From JBOFCS01 sp051646185 (GTDB lineage Bacteria; Actinomycetota; Actinomycetes; Mycobacteriales; Mycobacteriaceae): 22,721 nt of DNA. The stretch is from positions 1-22,721 of the forward strand of contig JBOFCS010000231.1 in NCBI GenBank assembly GCA_051646185.1, given 5' to 3'. Under the pieces are notes generated by a model that was not told the origin of the DNA, did no database searches, and saw only the letters and a program-made list of their open reading frames with translations. Positions 21,957 to 22,721 of the stretch are shown one piece after another. How positions within the stretch are numbered: the stretch's first letter is position 1; the number at the start of each line of letters is the position of its first letter. The position numbers and the translations under genes were made by a program.

Positions 21957-22721
21957 TGACAAAAAAACCAGCTGAAAAACAGCAGTCGGTACGTCATGGA
22001 TTGCCGTTGCGCGTGACGCTGATTGCCGCATTGTTGTTACTCGTTGGCTTTGGGCTGCTGAGTTCAGCGGTGGTCGTGACCTCAGCAATGGAGAACTCCC
22101 TGATCAGCCGTATAGATGATCAACTTATTGATGCTTCACAAGGCTGGGCTCGGGAACCCCGGGAGTTAAGAACTGGCAAAGATTTTGAGGCAAAGGCTTC
22201 GGAAGAACCCGATGAACTCCGGCCACCGAGCGCTTTTTATGTCAGGTCTATTACTACTAATGGTTTTGTGCACGGTCCACCCTATTCTGGCAGCAATACT
22301 CCTGATTTACCTGAGGATTTGGATCTGGGAAGTGTCCCAGTAACCATCAACTCGGTAGATCCGCAAGGTCCACAATGGCGAGCGGTGACAGTAAGAAATT
22401 TATTTGGTAGCACTGTTGTGGCAATGGATATGTCGTCAGTTAATTCAACTGTTAATCAACTTATTTGGCTAGAATCTGGGGTAGGGATAGTAGTTCTTGT
22501 TCTGCTTGGTGGGCTCGGATACTTTATTGTTCGCCGCAGTTTACGTCCACTCGAAGAAGTAGAACAGACCGCAGCGGCGATTGCTGCTGGCGACCTCCAC
22601 AAACGTGTGCCAAGCTGGGCCGGAAAGACTGAAGTCGGCCGACTGTCAATTGCGCTCAATGGTATGTTAGCGCAGATCCAAACGGCATTTGCTGCCACTG
22701 CCGCTTCGGAAGAAGCGGCAA
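21956..22721 (+). CDS. phoR: Sensor histidine kinase PhoR, 5' part
   Basis: ATG at 21956 (TAATG overlap with phoP) opens a frame that continues to the window end (255 codons). It encodes a short cytoplasmic start, membrane segment 1 (about 18-42), an extracytoplasmic sensor region, membrane segment 2 (GVGIVVLVLLGGLGYFIV) and a HAMP linker with RRSLRPLEEVEQTAAAIAAG and TEVGRLSIALNGML. The order and these segments match M. tuberculosis PhoR. The histidine phosphotransfer and ATP-binding domains lie beyond the window. It should phosphorylate PhoP in response to an envelope or pH signal. Confidence 0.94.
   Translation, partial: MTKKPAEKQQSVRHGLPLRVTLIAALLLLVGFGLLSSAVVVTSAMENSLISRIDDQLIDASQGWAREPRELRTGKDFEAKASEEPDELRPPSAFYVRSITTNGFVHGPPYSGSNTPDLPEDLDLGSVPVTINSVDPQGPQWRAVTVRNLFGSTVVAMDMSSVNSTVNQLIWLESGVGIVVLVLLGGLGYFIVRRSLRPLEEVEQTAAAIAAGDLHKRVPSWAGKTEVGRLSIALNGMLAQIQTAFAATAASEEAA

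Overview
The window looks like a chromosomal piece of an AT-rich (by eye about mid-40s % GC) member of the mycolic-acid actinobacteria (Mycobacteriales). The main evidence is gene order. Bases 708-18492 follow the Mycobacterium tuberculosis cholesterol locus from Rv3505 (fadE27) back to Rv3490 (otsA): fadE27-fadE26, a divergent fdxD-hsd4A pair, yrbE4A-yrbE4B-mce4A-F, two Mce-associated membrane proteins, and a convergent otsA. Protein similarity to the M. tuberculosis counterparts was judged from memory of those sequences; no alignment was run.

Layout. 1-474 is the 3' end of a nitronate-monooxygenase-like flavoprotein gene. 484-3008 (minus strand) holds fadE26-fadE27 (the ChsE4-ChsE5 steroid acyl-CoA dehydrogenase) followed by an unrecognised 54-codon ORF. 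3204-6742 (plus) encodes a 3Fe-4S ferredoxin, an Hsd4A-type SDR, an aldehyde dehydrogenase and a second SDR. 7036-16991 (plus) is a tightly packed ten-gene mce4 sterol-import operon, in which most junctions overlap or nearly touch. 17026-18702 (minus) is otsA behind a small acidic protein gene. 18820-20238 holds an NTF2-like protein gene, tRNA-Thr(UGU) and a dienelactone-hydrolase-family gene. 20258-21109 (minus) is a protein built from decapeptide repeats. It is divergent from phoP-phoR, and phoR runs off the window end.

How it works together. Mce4 with YrbE4A/B would bring sterols into the cell; FadE26/27, Hsd4A, FdxD and perhaps the ALDH/SDR pair would act on the steroid and its side chain. 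Four sites resembling the KstR operator (TnnAACnnGTTnnA) lie exactly where control of this set would be expected: between fadE26 and fdxD, before hsd4A, and twice before yrbE4A. Three of them fall in the spacer or -10 of a plausible sigma-70-type promoter. A TCACAGG-N4-TCACAGC direct repeat just upstream of phoP matches the known PhoP box and suggests autoregulation.

The parts I cannot explain from known biology are the 54-aa ORF after fadE27, the ALDH-SDR pair inserted between hsd4A and yrbE4A, a perfect 18-bp palindrome before hsd4A, and the decapeptide-repeat protein opposite phoP. No CRISPR array, insertion sequence, phage gene or rRNA was seen, and no gene-free stretch exceeds 300 bases.
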